NCBI GenBank assembly: GCA_004017275.1
Contig: SAKE01000001.1
Span: forward strand, 124,001 to 188,000
Direction: 5' to 3'
DNA from: Mesorhizobium sp.
GTDB taxonomy: Bacteria; Pseudomonadota; Alphaproteobacteria; Rhizobiales; Rhizobiaceae
DNA length: 64,000 nt
This document shows positions 47,269 to 56,618 of the stretch, in pieces; position 1 is the first letter of the stretch; every line of letters starts with the position of its first letter. A program made the translations under genes and the position numbers. The notes below the pieces were generated by a model. That model searched no databases. It was not told the DNA's origin and was given only the letters and a program-made list of their open reading frames with translations.

Positions 47269-50200
47269 TGGCACGACCGCCGCGCAAGAGAACCAATACG
47301 GCGAAGATACTCGGCGAGTCCGCGCGGCGGATCGAGAAATTGGGTGGCGGCACGCCGGCAAGCGTTGCCGGCGACGTCAATGACGTTGTGATCGGCCGGC
47401 AGTTTGCCCGCGGCGATCATCCGCATGGCTCCGATGTCATACTCGACCTGGCGCTGCTGGAGGCGCTGTTCCGCGACCTCTCGATGCCGAAGCCGCTGAT
47501 GCTGCTGCCGATGCGGCTGGAATACAGGGTCGTCCAGCAACTGGTTCCGATAGGCCTGTCGGCCAATACCAGGGCGCTCTTGGCCGACGACGCCGACGCT
47601 CAGATCTCCGACTCGCGCCGTCCCGCTCGGCTTCGGCTGAAAGCGCTCAGACGCCGGCGGCGCGCCGGGGACAATTGGACGCTCTCCCCGGGGAACCTCA
47701 TTCTCCAGACCCGCCAGGAAATCTGGTTCCGCTGGTTTCCGGACGACAGTTTCGCGCGTCGCGGCATCGCACCCGCCACCGAGACTGAACTTCAATCGCT
47801 GAAGCGCTTTGCCGACGCATCCGGTGGCCAGCCGTGGACGGCGATCGACGACCCGGCCGTGATCAGTGCGTGGCAGGCACTCTCGCGCGAAATCGCGCCC
47901 GAGCGCGCGCTTTTCCTGCTCCGCAATCCAGGCGGCGGCGACCCCGGCTATCAGGAGGCGCTGGGCAAGCCGGCCATGCTGCCGTCGGCGGTGGCATTGT
48001 TTGCCATGGATGCCACCGGCAAGCTCACCGAGATCGCCAGGGGCGGCGCGATCGACAAGGCGATCAGTTACACCGTCGCCGGCCTGCAGGACAAGGGTTG
48101 GCTGAGCGACTTCGGCGTCGCCGTCAAGAGTGGGATGGGCGTGCGCATAAGCGACAAGGCGTCGGTCGACAAGGCGCTGGCGGCTTCCTGGATCATCGCC
48201 GTCGGTTTGACCGACAAGGATGCGGCGGCCGAACTCAAGGCGTTGATCGAGGACCGGGTCGCGAGCGGCGACTTCGCCTTCCTCCCTCAGGATACCGCCA
48301 CGAACAACGCCCCCAATCAGCCCTCGCCCTACAAGTCCCCCCGCGCCGATCTCGCCGCGTTCCTGAGAGATGCCGTGGCGGTCGAGGGCGGCGCGCTTTC
48401 AACGCCGCTGCAACAGGCGGCCGAACTGTTTTCCGAAGCCGCGGGCATCGATCTGGCGACGGTGTCGCGTGCGCCCGGCAGTGCCGATCTGGCCTTCGAG
48501 GACGCCAGGGCGATGCTGCGCGTCATCGGCCCCGCTTTGATCGATACGGCGGTTGCGCGCACGGCGAGCATTCAGGATATCGATGAGGAGGAGGTCGTCG
48601 AGGTGTTCGCCGAGGCCATCGCGGCGCGCGGCGCCTTGCCTCCCGTCCGCTTCGGAAAGAACCCGTTCGGCGTCCTGCCGGTCATCTCGACGGCGGCTCT
48701 CGAACCTCTCGCAAGCGACGGTGTCAACGCCAGGCGCATCGAGAAATTCATCCGCGACTTCGCTTCGCTCATCATCAACCAGTCACAACGGTCGGCGGAC
48801 GCGCTGGTGCCGGTTCTGCAACCCGGCGATCCGCAGGCGTCCGAGAAGCTGGAGGCCATCCTCAAGCAAAACCCCGTGTCGCGCCGCATCGAAGTCTCCA
48901 CCGTCGGCCAGGCGAATGCCAAGGCTCTCGGCTGCGCCTACGTGGACAGCCAGAAGCACCTGGCCGCCGAGTATCTGGCTGAATTGGAGAACAGCTCCAT
49001 TTTTGCCCTCGCCGATCCGACCGCGGATGACAAGAGCTATCCTTTGCTCTATCGCCTGGCACGGCTCAGCCTCACCAAATGCACGCTGTTCAAGGTCATC
49101 AACGCCGAGAACCCTCGCGCCGAGATCAAGCCGACAATCCGCTCGGTTCTGACCGGCATCGAGCTCGAGATGCTGGAGAATATCAAGGGTCGGTTCGGCG
49201 ATATTTCGCTGAGCGCGCTGGCGTCGCGTGTGCCCAACCGCTTTGCGGGCATTGCCGGAATTCTGCAACGCACCTCCGCGCAGTTCCTCGCCGGCTTGCG
49301 GCGCCTGCAGGAGATCGCAGCCGAACCGGACGGCATAGCCAAGCTCGAAACCCTGATGATGGAAACGATCGATCTCTTCCAGCATCGCATGGATGCCTGG
49401 GCTACCGGCATCGCCTATCGCCGCCTCGCAAAGCGGCGGCGGGCGGGACTTGTCGGGTTATCCGGCGGCTATTTCGGCATGCTGAGCAAACTGCGTCCCG
49501 AAAGCGTCACAGGCGGTACCGACGGCTTCATCCAGGCGCCCAGCATGGATCAGGCCAGGACGGCGGCGCTCCTGCGCTCGGCCAATCTGCGCCATGGCGG
49601 TGCCTTCGCCATCGGGCTGGACTCGGCCAGCGTTCGACAGGGCCTTGATCTCCTCGACATGCTGCAGGCCGGCATCTCGCCCGGCGAAGCGCTCGGCTAT
49701 CTCGGCGAGCGCCTGCTCCATGACGGCAAGCAGGATACACTCATCCAGTGGCTGAGGAATGCCTTCCCGCTTCGCGATCCGCGCGATGACAGCGGTTTGG
49801 AGATACGTCTCTTCGACGGCATGGCGTTCATTGCGCGACAGCTCACCATCGGCATGGGACCGCCGGGCGTGATCGGTCCTCTTGTCAAGCTGCAGGCGAC
49901 GCTCAGGGAGCATTTCGACGCGTTGGCCGACATCGTCATGGCCGAGGCGGTGCATCTGCGCGGGCTTGGGCTCGCCGACGCCGCGAACGCATGGCTGCAG
50001 GTCCTCTCGGGCGATACCATTCCCGGACTGCCGAGCGTGCTGCGCACCCAGCGCAATGGCCACGCCTCGAGCCACCGCGTTGCGACACTGCTGACGCCGG
50101 CGGACCCTGCCGCGACCGACGCACCGCGCGCCATTGCCGAACCGGTACTCGCCCGCTTCGCCGAAGACAGGCTGAGTTCCGGCCTTGCACAGTCGAAGGT

Positions 50201-51785
50201 GCGTGTCATCGTCGACACGGATGGGCAGCCTTTCGTGCGCGACTACGCCCTTGTCGCCGATCTGGGCCTGCAAGCCATCGACCTGGTCGTCGGTGGCGAG
50301 AGCGAGATCGTCTTGCGGGCCAGGCATCGCTTCGCTCTGGATTGGCGCGGCGGCGATCCGGCCATTGTGGCCGATCTGGGGCCACTGCCGGATCGCGGCA
50401 TCGTCGCCTACATGAACGGCCAGCGACCCTTGACGCTCGACCTCGCCACGGGTGGCGCGCCGCCTGCGCAGCTGTTGGCATCGGCGGCGGTGCTGCGCCG
50501 CATCGCCGGCAAGAGCCGGGCGCTCGAACCAAGCGATTTATCGGCCGCGGCGTCTCCCGCAAAACCTTTGACAGACGATGCAGATCGCGATCTGGCCAGG
50601 GCATCCGGGGATGTCCTCGCCGGGCGTGCATCCATGCTCGCCGTGCGCATCCAGGCCGACCTCGTGCCGCTTCGCGATGCGCTGGGAGCGACGGTGGCAT
50701 CTGCGCGCGAGCTGCGGCGTCAGCGCGACCTTGGCGCCGATGCTTCCCAGATCTCGCTGCTGCTTGCCGGGTTGGAAACGTATCACGCCGCCCTCGACGC
50801 CGCCCTGCTGAAAGTATCGCGATACGGGGAGCCCGCGGCGCTGCGCTTTTCCACGACGACCGAGATCGCGGACGATCCCGACGAGTTGGAGCGAACGCTT
50901 GCCGCGCTGGTCGTGAGACTGCAGACCAAGGCAGCCGGCCTGACTGCCGCCCTGCCTCCACCGGCTCCTCCTGCGAACGCCGCGGCGGCCCGCGCCATCC
51001 GCAATGGCTTGGCGGCAGCGCTTTCCGGGGCCCTCGATGGCGACGCGCTTCGCATCCTGCCGCCGTTCCCGCGGTCGGCGGAAACGACGCCGCTGCTGGC
51101 GGCACCGACGCCGGTGGCGGCAGCACTGACTGACTGGATTCCCGTACGTGCCCGGATGCGCGCCGCATCCGAAGTCTTTGCCGACGATGCCTGGCTGGCA
51201 TGGGCAAACACCGACGCCGCCACCGGCGCCGACGACCCTGACGCCGACCCTCGGCCGGACGAAGGCATCGCACCACGAGCCAGGCTCTTCTGCAATCTGA
51301 TCAGCACAACGGATCCGGTCGTTGCCGACACCTTTGTCGGACTTGTCATCGATGAATGGTCCGAGCGCCGTCCGAGCCGCATGCAGCAGGCTGGTGTCGC
51401 GATCAACTATGATTCTCCGCAGAGCGAGGCGCCGCAGGCTATTCTCCTGTGCGAACCCTCCGGCCCCGGCATGGGAGAATGGTCACCGCAAAACGCCGCC
51501 GGCATGGTGGCAGAGACCATCAGGCTGATGAAGATGCGCGCATTGTCGGCGCAGCAGCGCCCGCTCGCCGGGCCGCTGTTAAGGGCCGCCAATCAGGTTC
51601 CGTTCATCACCGTCCCTGGAAGCCCGCCAGAACCGCGTATCCCGTCCCGCGACTACCTTTTCATCAGCGCACTTGGCACCATCGGTGCCGATGTCGCCTT
51701 CCTGTCCATGGAAACGAATGCCGAGGTCGGCATCGAAGGCACCGGCTTCAACGAGGTCACCGGCTTCGGCAAGGTGAAGGAATAG
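47268..51785 (+). CDS. Conserved very large protein of unknown function (1505 aa)
   Basis: 1505 aa, starting at ATG 47268 (MARPPRKRTN); the same frame is open further upstream to 46629, but that part overlaps the 914-aa gene out of frame. Near residue 75, KPLMLLPMRLEYRVV followed by EIWFRWFPDDSFA matches a pattern I remember as LLPVRLETRF ... RIYPDD. The C-terminal third has VGLVIDEWSERRPS, AGVAINYDSPQSEAPQAILL and ITVPGSPPEPRIPSRDYLF, also recurrent in those proteins. Long helical Ala/Leu/Arg-rich segments fill the middle. No secretion signal or catalytic motif is visible. It is third in the operon and 2 bp before the last gene. Probably a structural component of an unknown assembly. Confidence 0.72.
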   Translation: MARPPRKRTNTAKILGESARRIEKLGGGTPASVAGDVNDVVIGRQFARGDHPHGSDVILDLALLEALFRDLSMPKPLMLLPMRLEYRVVQQLVPIGLSANTRALLADDADAQISDSRRPARLRLKALRRRRRAGDNWTLSPGNLILQTRQEIWFRWFPDDSFARRGIAPATETELQSLKRFADASGGQPWTAIDDPAVISAWQALSREIAPERALFLLRNPGGGDPGYQEALGKPAMLPSAVALFAMDATGKLTEIARGGAIDKAISYTVAGLQDKGWLSDFGVAVKSGMGVRISDKASVDKALAASWIIAVGLTDKDAAAELKALIEDRVASGDFAFLPQDTATNNAPNQPSPYKSPRADLAAFLRDAVAVEGGALSTPLQQAAELFSEAAGIDLATVSRAPGSADLAFEDARAMLRVIGPALIDTAVARTASIQDIDEEEVVEVFAEAIAARGALPPVRFGKNPFGVLPVISTAALEPLASDGVNARRIEKFIRDFASLIINQSQRSADALVPVLQPGDPQASEKLEAILKQNPVSRRIEVSTVGQANAKALGCAYVDSQKHLAAEYLAELENSSIFALADPTADDKSYPLLYRLARLSLTKCTLFKVINAENPRAEIKPTIRSVLTGIELEMLENIKGRFGDISLSALASRVPNRFAGIAGILQRTSAQFLAGLRRLQEIAAEPDGIAKLETLMMETIDLFQHRMDAWATGIAYRRLAKRRRAGLVGLSGGYFGMLSKLRPESVTGGTDGFIQAPSMDQARTAALLRSANLRHGGAFAIGLDSASVRQGLDLLDMLQAGISPGEALGYLGERLLHDGKQDTLIQWLRNAFPLRDPRDDSGLEIRLFDGMAFIARQLTIGMGPPGVIGPLVKLQATLREHFDALADIVMAEAVHLRGLGLADAANAWLQVLSGDTIPGLPSVLRTQRNGHASSHRVATLLTPADPAATDAPRAIAEPVLARFAEDRLSSGLAQSKVRVIVDTDGQPFVRDYALVADLGLQAIDLVVGGESEIVLRARHRFALDWRGGDPAIVADLGPLPDRGIVAYMNGQRPLTLDLATGGAPPAQLLASAAVLRRIAGKSRALEPSDLSAAASPAKPLTDDADRDLARASGDVLAGRASMLAVRIQADLVPLRDALGATVASARELRRQRDLGADASQISLLLAGLETYHAALDAALLKVSRYGEPAALRFSTTTEIADDPDELERTLAALVVRLQTKAAGLTAALPPPAPPANAAAARAIRNGLAAALSGALDGDALRILPPFPRSAETTPLLAAPTPVAAALTDWIPVRARMRAASEVFADDAWLAWANTDAATGADDPDADPRPDEGIAPRARLFCNLISTTDPVVADTFVGLVIDEWSERRPSRMQQAGVAINYDSPQSEAPQAILLCEPSGPGMGEWSPQNAAGMVAETIRLMKMRALSAQQRPLAGPLLRAANQVPFITVPGSPPEPRIPSRDYLFISALGTIGADVAFLSMETNAEVGIEGTGFNEVTGFGKVKE

Positions 51786-51787
51786 TC

Positions 51788-53083
51788 ATGGCAGCATTTT
51801 TCACAAGCCAGCAGCTGACCGGCATCGACACCAGCGCCAACATCCAGGATGCACTTGCGGCGCGCGTCAAAGATCCGCTGTGGTTCCTCGCCAGGCAATG
51901 GCAGACCGGCGAGTTCGAGGCCGAGAACGGCGGCAGCGCCAGCCATCTGTCGATCGTCTGGCGGGAATTCCCCGTCGATAGGCTGGTTCGCGGCAACGAG
52001 GAGGTCGCCATTCCCGCGGACATGCCGATGGACTTCGTCGTCGAGCAGGAGGACGACGAAGGCGGTTCGCCGCTGTGGCGAAGCGAGGCGTTGCTGTATG
52101 ATTTCTCCGTCAAGGGCAAGGCCTTCGGCCTCGAGGCCAAGGGTTACGGCGGGCGCAACCTCGACTGGTACCATTTCGACCTCGCGTCCAGCACGTTGGA
52201 CGACCCTCCGCCGGAAACGGAAACCCGCATGGTTCCGTCCACCTTGTCGTTTCGCGGGGCGCCACATCCGCGCTGGTGGCGGTTCGAGGATGGCGATGCC
52301 TATTTCGAGCAGGCGAAGGATCCGGAACCGAATTCGCTGTCGATGCTGCTGCCGGAGTTCTTCTTCATCGACGTCAACAACTGGTATGTGGCGCCCTTGC
52401 CGCAGACGGCGGGCACCGTCCGCCAGATCACCGAACTGAGCGTGGTCGATGGCTTCGGCGTGGTCACCGAAATCGGCCCGAGCATCAGCGACGGCAATGC
52501 GGAGTGGTCGATGTTCTCGCTCACGCAAGCCGATGGGCGCACCACCGGCGACTTGCTGTACGTTCCCAATATCGCCATCGAGGTTCTCGATAACGATGAG
52601 GTCGAGGAAGTGCTGTTCTCGCGTGACGAGGAGGCAAACCTGGTCTGGGCGAGCGAGCGCCTGGTGACGCTGGCAGACGGAACACAGGTCCGCAACGGCG
52701 AGCGGGACAGCGTCCCCTCGCCAGAACGGCCCGAGGACCCGAGGCCTGTCTTCAGGTTGCGCTCCGATGTTGCACCCTGGCGAATTCCCTATGTCGCCCG
52801 GTTCACCAACCTGTCGGCCGCCAATGGCGAGATCTATCTGCGGCGAGCGCGCACCGTCGAAGGCGCCAGTCTTGCCAACCCGCAATACCGCAGTGTCGTC
52901 GTGGGGGAATCGTGGCGCCTCGACGAAGCGCAGATTCCGCGCAGCGGCGTCAGGATCCGCCGCAGCCAGCGATTTGCCCGTGGCAGCGATGGCGAGGGCT
53001 ATTTCTGGATAGGTCGAGGAAGGCAAACGGCACCTCATACAGATGGTCCGAACCTGCGTTTTGACTATCTCGACGCGCCGTAG
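51788..53083 (+). CDS. Conserved protein of unknown function (431 aa), last gene of the operon
   Basis: 431 aa. The start at ATG 51788 gives MAAFFTSQQLTGIDTSANIQ, then VKDPLWFLARQWQTGEFEAE, which matches a motif I recall (VKDPLW-x-LARQWQ-x-GEF) at the N-terminus of uncharacterised proteins found with the 1505- and 914-aa types. Later segments are strand-rich and end DGPNLRFDYLDAP. Longer in-frame extensions upstream overlap the 1505-aa gene and look like shadows. The four genes are separated by at most 2 bp, which points to one transcript and one complex. Confidence 0.75.
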   Translation: MAAFFTSQQLTGIDTSANIQDALAARVKDPLWFLARQWQTGEFEAENGGSASHLSIVWREFPVDRLVRGNEEVAIPADMPMDFVVEQEDDEGGSPLWRSEALLYDFSVKGKAFGLEAKGYGGRNLDWYHFDLASSTLDDPPPETETRMVPSTLSFRGAPHPRWWRFEDGDAYFEQAKDPEPNSLSMLLPEFFFIDVNNWYVAPLPQTAGTVRQITELSVVDGFGVVTEIGPSISDGNAEWSMFSLTQADGRTTGDLLYVPNIAIEVLDNDEVEEVLFSRDEEANLVWASERLVTLADGTQVRNGERDSVPSPERPEDPRPVFRLRSDVAPWRIPYVARFTNLSAANGEIYLRRARTVEGASLANPQYRSVVVGESWRLDEAQIPRSGVRIRRSQRFARGSDGEGYFWIGRGRQTAPHTDGPNLRFDYLDAP

Positions 53084-53583
53084 TCAGCGCCACCGCGATG
53101 CTTGCGCGGCGGGTGGACGATAAACGTTCTCCGAAACCGAATTGTCGCCGCCATGGGGTCCTTTTTGCCGTCACTGGGGTTCAACTTCATTGCAGGCGGG
53201 GCAACGGCATCCAGCGCAACGATGAGGCCCAACGTTGTCCAATCGGCACGGTCAGCGAATGTCGGCATCGGTGGTTGCGTGTCCGTGATTCGAATCTGCA
53301 GCGGCCGCGAGACGTCTATACACGTGAGCCATCGTGATGAATCGCTGAAGCAATCACTGATAAAGATGGCGGTATTTTTGGCTACTGTGAAAACGGATTT
53401 GCGCAGGCCCGACAAGAAGAAAAATCGACCAGTCCTATCGATAGTCCGCGAGAGCTCAGGCATCGCGAACAGCGAAAATTCGCTAATGAAATCAAAAGCC
53501 CAGATTCTTGACGGTATGTTCGACGGTATCTATGCTCAACGAAAATAAATTGCCTTTCAAAGTCAATCAGTTGTCATGAGTTG
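53084..53583. other. Gene-poor gap with right arm of the island
   Basis: No convincing gene. Weak overlapping open frames on both strands (up to 148 codons) have no recognisable domain. The last 75 bp, from TGACGGT near 53509, are related to the ~75 bp before the left repeat. The gap is where an element end would lie. Confidence 0.5.
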
Positions 53584-53608
53584 AAACAATCGAGTGGGAG
53601 TAGGGGGA
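53584..53608 (+). repeat. Right copy of 25-bp direct repeat = guaA 3' end (att core-like)
   Basis: Identical to 2381-2405 and in the same orientation. It again encodes T-I-E-W-E-stop out of any guaA context; upstream in frame there is a TGA three codons before the ACA. Together with the left copy it brackets 51.2 kb. To the right, a second related block occurs at nearly the same distance from both cores: GGCGTGCAAAT starts 167 bp after the left core (2572) and 169 bp after the right core (53777). Confidence 0.72.
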
Positions 53609-54073
53609 CCGGTGGCAATAGCAGAGCTCCGGCAGCCCTTTCGACGTCCGTTTTTCATTCGCGCCAGATGCCTTTGATCGTTTCCTGCGCTCCTTCCTGA
53701 CCGTTTGGTAGATCTGATACGTCGTTGCTTCAGAAGTAAATCCCGTTCAGCCTCGCAGAGGGCTAAGGCGTACTGCGGCGTGCAAATCGGCTGGTCATAG
53801 CTGGGTCGACCAAGGGCTATTGTTTGCCACGGTGCTCAGTTTTCGCATGCCAAGACCCGGAATTCTTCGCCCCATATGCCGGCCGCCATGCGAAATATTA
53901 GACTCAAAGTCGAATAATATGCGGTCTGGAATTATTGCGGCGCTAAAAGGGGGAAAGAGCGTATGATTGCGGGGACGCAGGCGAAACTGACTACGTTTTC
54001 CGCGATCCAGGGAATGCCGTCAGCCTCTTCGACAAGCCCTCGGGTTTTGGCAAAAGAGGTCGCGCCAGACAAC
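53609..54073. other. Non-coding right flank of the island
   Basis: About 460 bp with no supportable gene. The first ~190 bp is distantly related to the sequence right of the left repeat: GGCAATAGCAGAGCTCCGGC matches GGCAGTAGCGTAGGTTCGGC at 16 of the first 21 positions, and GGCGTGCAAAT-x-GGC-x-GG is shared. Around 53898 a short near-inverted repeat occurs (TATTAGAC, GTCGAATA). The remainder looks featureless. Confidence 0.45.
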
Positions 54074-54099
54074 AAGGCCGCCCAAGACAGGGCGGCTTT
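54074..54099 (-). terminator. Hairpin downstream of the ABC operon, probable terminator
   Basis: On the plus strand AAGGCCGCCC-AAGACA-GGGCGGCTTT forms a stem of about 10 bp (one wobble) with a 6-nt loop, followed by TTTGATAGTTTTT. It lies 30 bp beyond the stop of the last operon gene (54129, minus strand). The run of T is better on the plus strand, so it may work in both directions. Confidence 0.65.
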
Positions 54100-54128
54100 G
54101 ATAGTTTTTCAGATGTCCTGCCGATCTC

Positions 54129-54908
54129 TCAATAGATATCGAAATTGAAATACCTGGCCACGGTTTTCTTGTAGACGCCATTTGCGATGATGGCCTCCAT
54201 TGCGGCATCGAACTTTTCCTTCAGCGCAACATCCTCCTTGCGAAGGCCGACACCGATTTCTGTCCGCCCTTCGGCGAGATCTCCAAGCAATTTGCAGCAG
54301 CCCGCACCGGTACTTTCCATCCAGGCAGCCAGATAGAATTTATCCGCGACAATTGCGTCGAGGCGACCGTTCGACAGGTCCATGTCGGCCTCGGTCTGGG
54401 ACGGATAGAGTTTTACCGTCGCGCCATGCTTGCCGTAGATTTCCTGCGCATATTCGGCCTGGGGGGTCGATGATTGGGCACCTATGGTCTTGCCTTCGAA
54501 ACTCTCGGGTTTGATATCCGCGAGCTGGCTATCGGCCTTGGTCAGGATCGACAGTTTCGAACTGTAATATTTCTTCGAGAAATCGATCACCTTCAAGCGC
54601 TCTTGCGTGATCGACATCGAGGCGACGATGGCATCGAATTTCCGTGCCAGGAGCCCCGGTATGATCCCGTCCCAGTCCTGCGCCACCACGGTGCACTTGG
54701 CTTTCATTTCCTCGCAAAGCGCCATCGCGATATCGACATCCAGCCCTTGCAGCTTGCCCGCCGCATCGACAAAGTTGAAAGGCGGATAAGCGCCTTCCGT
54801 CGCGATCCGGATCTCTTTCCACTCGGCGTCTTGCGCAAGAGCCTGGTTTCCAGATTGAGAAACGAGAAAGATACCGATCGACAGGAGTATGCTCGAGAAA
54901 TTTTTCAT
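54129..54908 (-). CDS. Polar amino-acid ABC transporter substrate-binding protein (family 3)
   Basis: 259 aa. The start is set at 54908 (MKNFSSILLSIGIFLVSQSG), which gives a normal signal peptide ending ALA-QDA; an ATG at 54965 would put charged residues first. Mature motifs: IRIATEGAYPPFNFVDAAGK, LQGLDVDIAMALCEEMKAKC (Cys pair typical of Lys/Arg/ornithine binders), WDGIIPGLLARKFDAIVASM and SITQERLKVIDFSKKYY. A basic amino acid, opine or related amine is a reasonable ligand class. It is the last gene of an operon that already has a family 5 binding protein, which is unusual. Confidence 0.9.
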   Translation of the reverse strand: MKNFSSILLSIGIFLVSQSGNQALAQDAEWKEIRIATEGAYPPFNFVDAAGKLQGLDVDIAMALCEEMKAKCTVVAQDWDGIIPGLLARKFDAIVASMSITQERLKVIDFSKKYYSSKLSILTKADSQLADIKPESFEGKTIGAQSSTPQAEYAQEIYGKHGATVKLYPSQTEADMDLSNGRLDAIVADKFYLAAWMESTGAGCCKLLGDLAEGRTEIGVGLRKEDVALKEKFDAAMEAIIANGVYKKTVARYFNFDIY

Positions 54909-54965
54909 GCTTGCCACCACCATTTGTTGAATTTCCACTTTTGCACTCGAGAGCCGTGTCGGCAC

Positions 54966-56618
54966 TTATTCGATGTTCTGTTTTGCCAGTCTGCCGTTCT
55001 GGATTGCGGTATCGAGCCAACCCGGATCCATTTGCGGCACGGCCGACAGCAGCAATTTGGTGTAGGGGTGATCCGGAGACGACATGACAGCCCTTTTCGC
55101 CCCTTGCTGCACAATGCCTCCTCGGCACATCACGACGACCTGATCGGCTATTGCGTTCACGGTGGCTATGTCGTGCGTGATGAACAGGTAGGTCTTGTTC
55201 ATCTCTTTCTGGAGATTGAGAAGAAGCTTGAGGATTTGCTCCTGGACCAGTTGGTCGAGCGCGGATGTGATCTCGTCACAGATAAAGACATCCGGGTCCG
55301 CGGCAATCGCCCTTGCAATGGCAACCCGCTGCTTCTGCCCGCCCGACAGTTCGGATGGAAAGCTGACGATGTGGCGGTCGCTCAACTCCACCATATCGAG
55401 CAGTTCGGCGACACGCCGTTCCTGCATACGGCCCTTGAGGCCGAAGTGGAACGAGAGAGGGCGTCCCACAAGGTCCATGACCGTCTGCCGGGGGTTGAGC
55501 GCGGTATCGGCGGATTGATAGATCATCTGAATACGCCGGAGCTGATCGCGGCTGCGCTGCTTCAGCGAGGGGGCAAGCCTGACGCCGTTCAGGCTGACGG
55601 CGCCCGCCGCCGAGGGCAATAAGCCGGAGATGACGCGTGCGAGCGTCGATTTCCCGGATCCGGATTCGCCAACCACGGCAACCGTCCTGCCTCGCGGCAC
55701 CTCGATGGAGATGTCGTCTAGCGCCTTGAAGTCCCCGTAGTGGGCGTCGACGTTGCTGACACTGAGGATGGTTTCGGCCGGTGGCTCTTCCGGCTTTTCG
55801 AGCGTGCGCACCGCCCAGAGTGAGCGTGTATAGGTCTGCTCCGGCTCCGAAAGCATCTGTTGGGTGCTCGCATGCTCAACGAGTTCGCCATGACGCAAGA
55901 CCATGATCCGGTGAGCCATCTGGGCGACGACAGCGAGATCGTGGGTGATGTAGAGAGCTGCTGTGTGATGTTCTTCAACGATCTTGCGGATGGACGCCAG
56001 AACCTCAACCTGCGTCGTCACGTCAAGCGCCGTCGTCGGCTCGTCGAAGACGATCAGGTCCGGTTTGCAAGTCATTGCCATCGCCGTCATGGCCCGCTGC
56101 AACTGACCGCCCGACACCTGATGGGGAAACCGGTCGCCTATCGTCTCGGGGTCCGGCAGTTGCATCTGCGCGAACAGATCCGTGGCACTCTGGACAGCGG
56201 CGCCGCGAGACGCAAGGCCCCGCATCATCACGCATTCGATTGTCTGCTCGATGAGCCGGTGAGCGGGATTGAAGGATGCCGCCGCACTCTGGGCCACATA
56301 AGCGATCCTGGTGCCTCGAAGTTGCCGCCTGCGTTCTTCGCTCTCCTTGAGAAGATCGCGACCGTCGAAGGTGACCGACCCTCCAGAAAAATGGCAGCCC
56401 GGCCTGGTGAAGCCTAGTGCCGCAAGCCCCAGGGTCGACTTGCCCGCACCCGACTCCCCAATAATGCCAAGCACTTCGCCACGCCTGAGATGAAGGCTTA
56501 TGTCCTTCACGATCGGTTGCCAGCCGTCACTGCCTTCGGCTTCGATGGTGAGATTGCGAATATCCAGCAGGAGTTCGCCATTCTGCCTGTTGTGAGACGC
56601 GGCGCGGTTACTGATCAT
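54966..56618 (-). CDS. Tandem ABC ATPase of peptide/nickel type transporter
   Basis: 550 aa with two complete nucleotide-binding domains in one chain. First: Walker A GESGAGKST, signature VSGGQLQRA, Walker B LIVFDEPTTALDV. Second: Walker A GESGSGKST, signature LSGGQKQRV, Walker B VFICDEITSALDQ. This is the DppD-DppF fusion form. The ATG at 56618 (MISNRAASHN) overlaps the end of the upstream permease gene by 11 bp; a start at 56636 is also possible. It energises the two permeases encoded just upstream. Confidence 0.92.
   Translation of the reverse strand: MISNRAASHNRQNGELLLDIRNLTIEAEGSDGWQPIVKDISLHLRRGEVLGIIGESGAGKSTLGLAALGFTRPGCHFSGGSVTFDGRDLLKESEERRRQLRGTRIAYVAQSAAASFNPAHRLIEQTIECVMMRGLASRGAAVQSATDLFAQMQLPDPETIGDRFPHQVSGGQLQRAMTAMAMTCKPDLIVFDEPTTALDVTTQVEVLASIRKIVEEHHTAALYITHDLAVVAQMAHRIMVLRHGELVEHASTQQMLSEPEQTYTRSLWAVRTLEKPEEPPAETILSVSNVDAHYGDFKALDDISIEVPRGRTVAVVGESGSGKSTLARVISGLLPSAAGAVSLNGVRLAPSLKQRSRDQLRRIQMIYQSADTALNPRQTVMDLVGRPLSFHFGLKGRMQERRVAELLDMVELSDRHIVSFPSELSGGQKQRVAIARAIAADPDVFICDEITSALDQLVQEQILKLLLNLQKEMNKTYLFITHDIATVNAIADQVVVMCRGGIVQQGAKRAVMSSPDHPYTKLLLSAVPQMDPGWLDTAIQNGRLAKQNIE

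Noticed and set aside
53065..53548. Overlapping open frames on both strands (148 aa plus, 132 aa minus) after the four-gene operon
   Set aside because: No recognisable domain, no good ribosome-binding site, and both strands are equally open, so this looks like non-coding GC-rich sequence at the island end. A decayed gene cannot be excluded.
53963..54148. 61-aa open frame on the plus strand
   Set aside because: It runs through the terminator hairpin and into the end of the minus-strand binding-protein gene. No family features.
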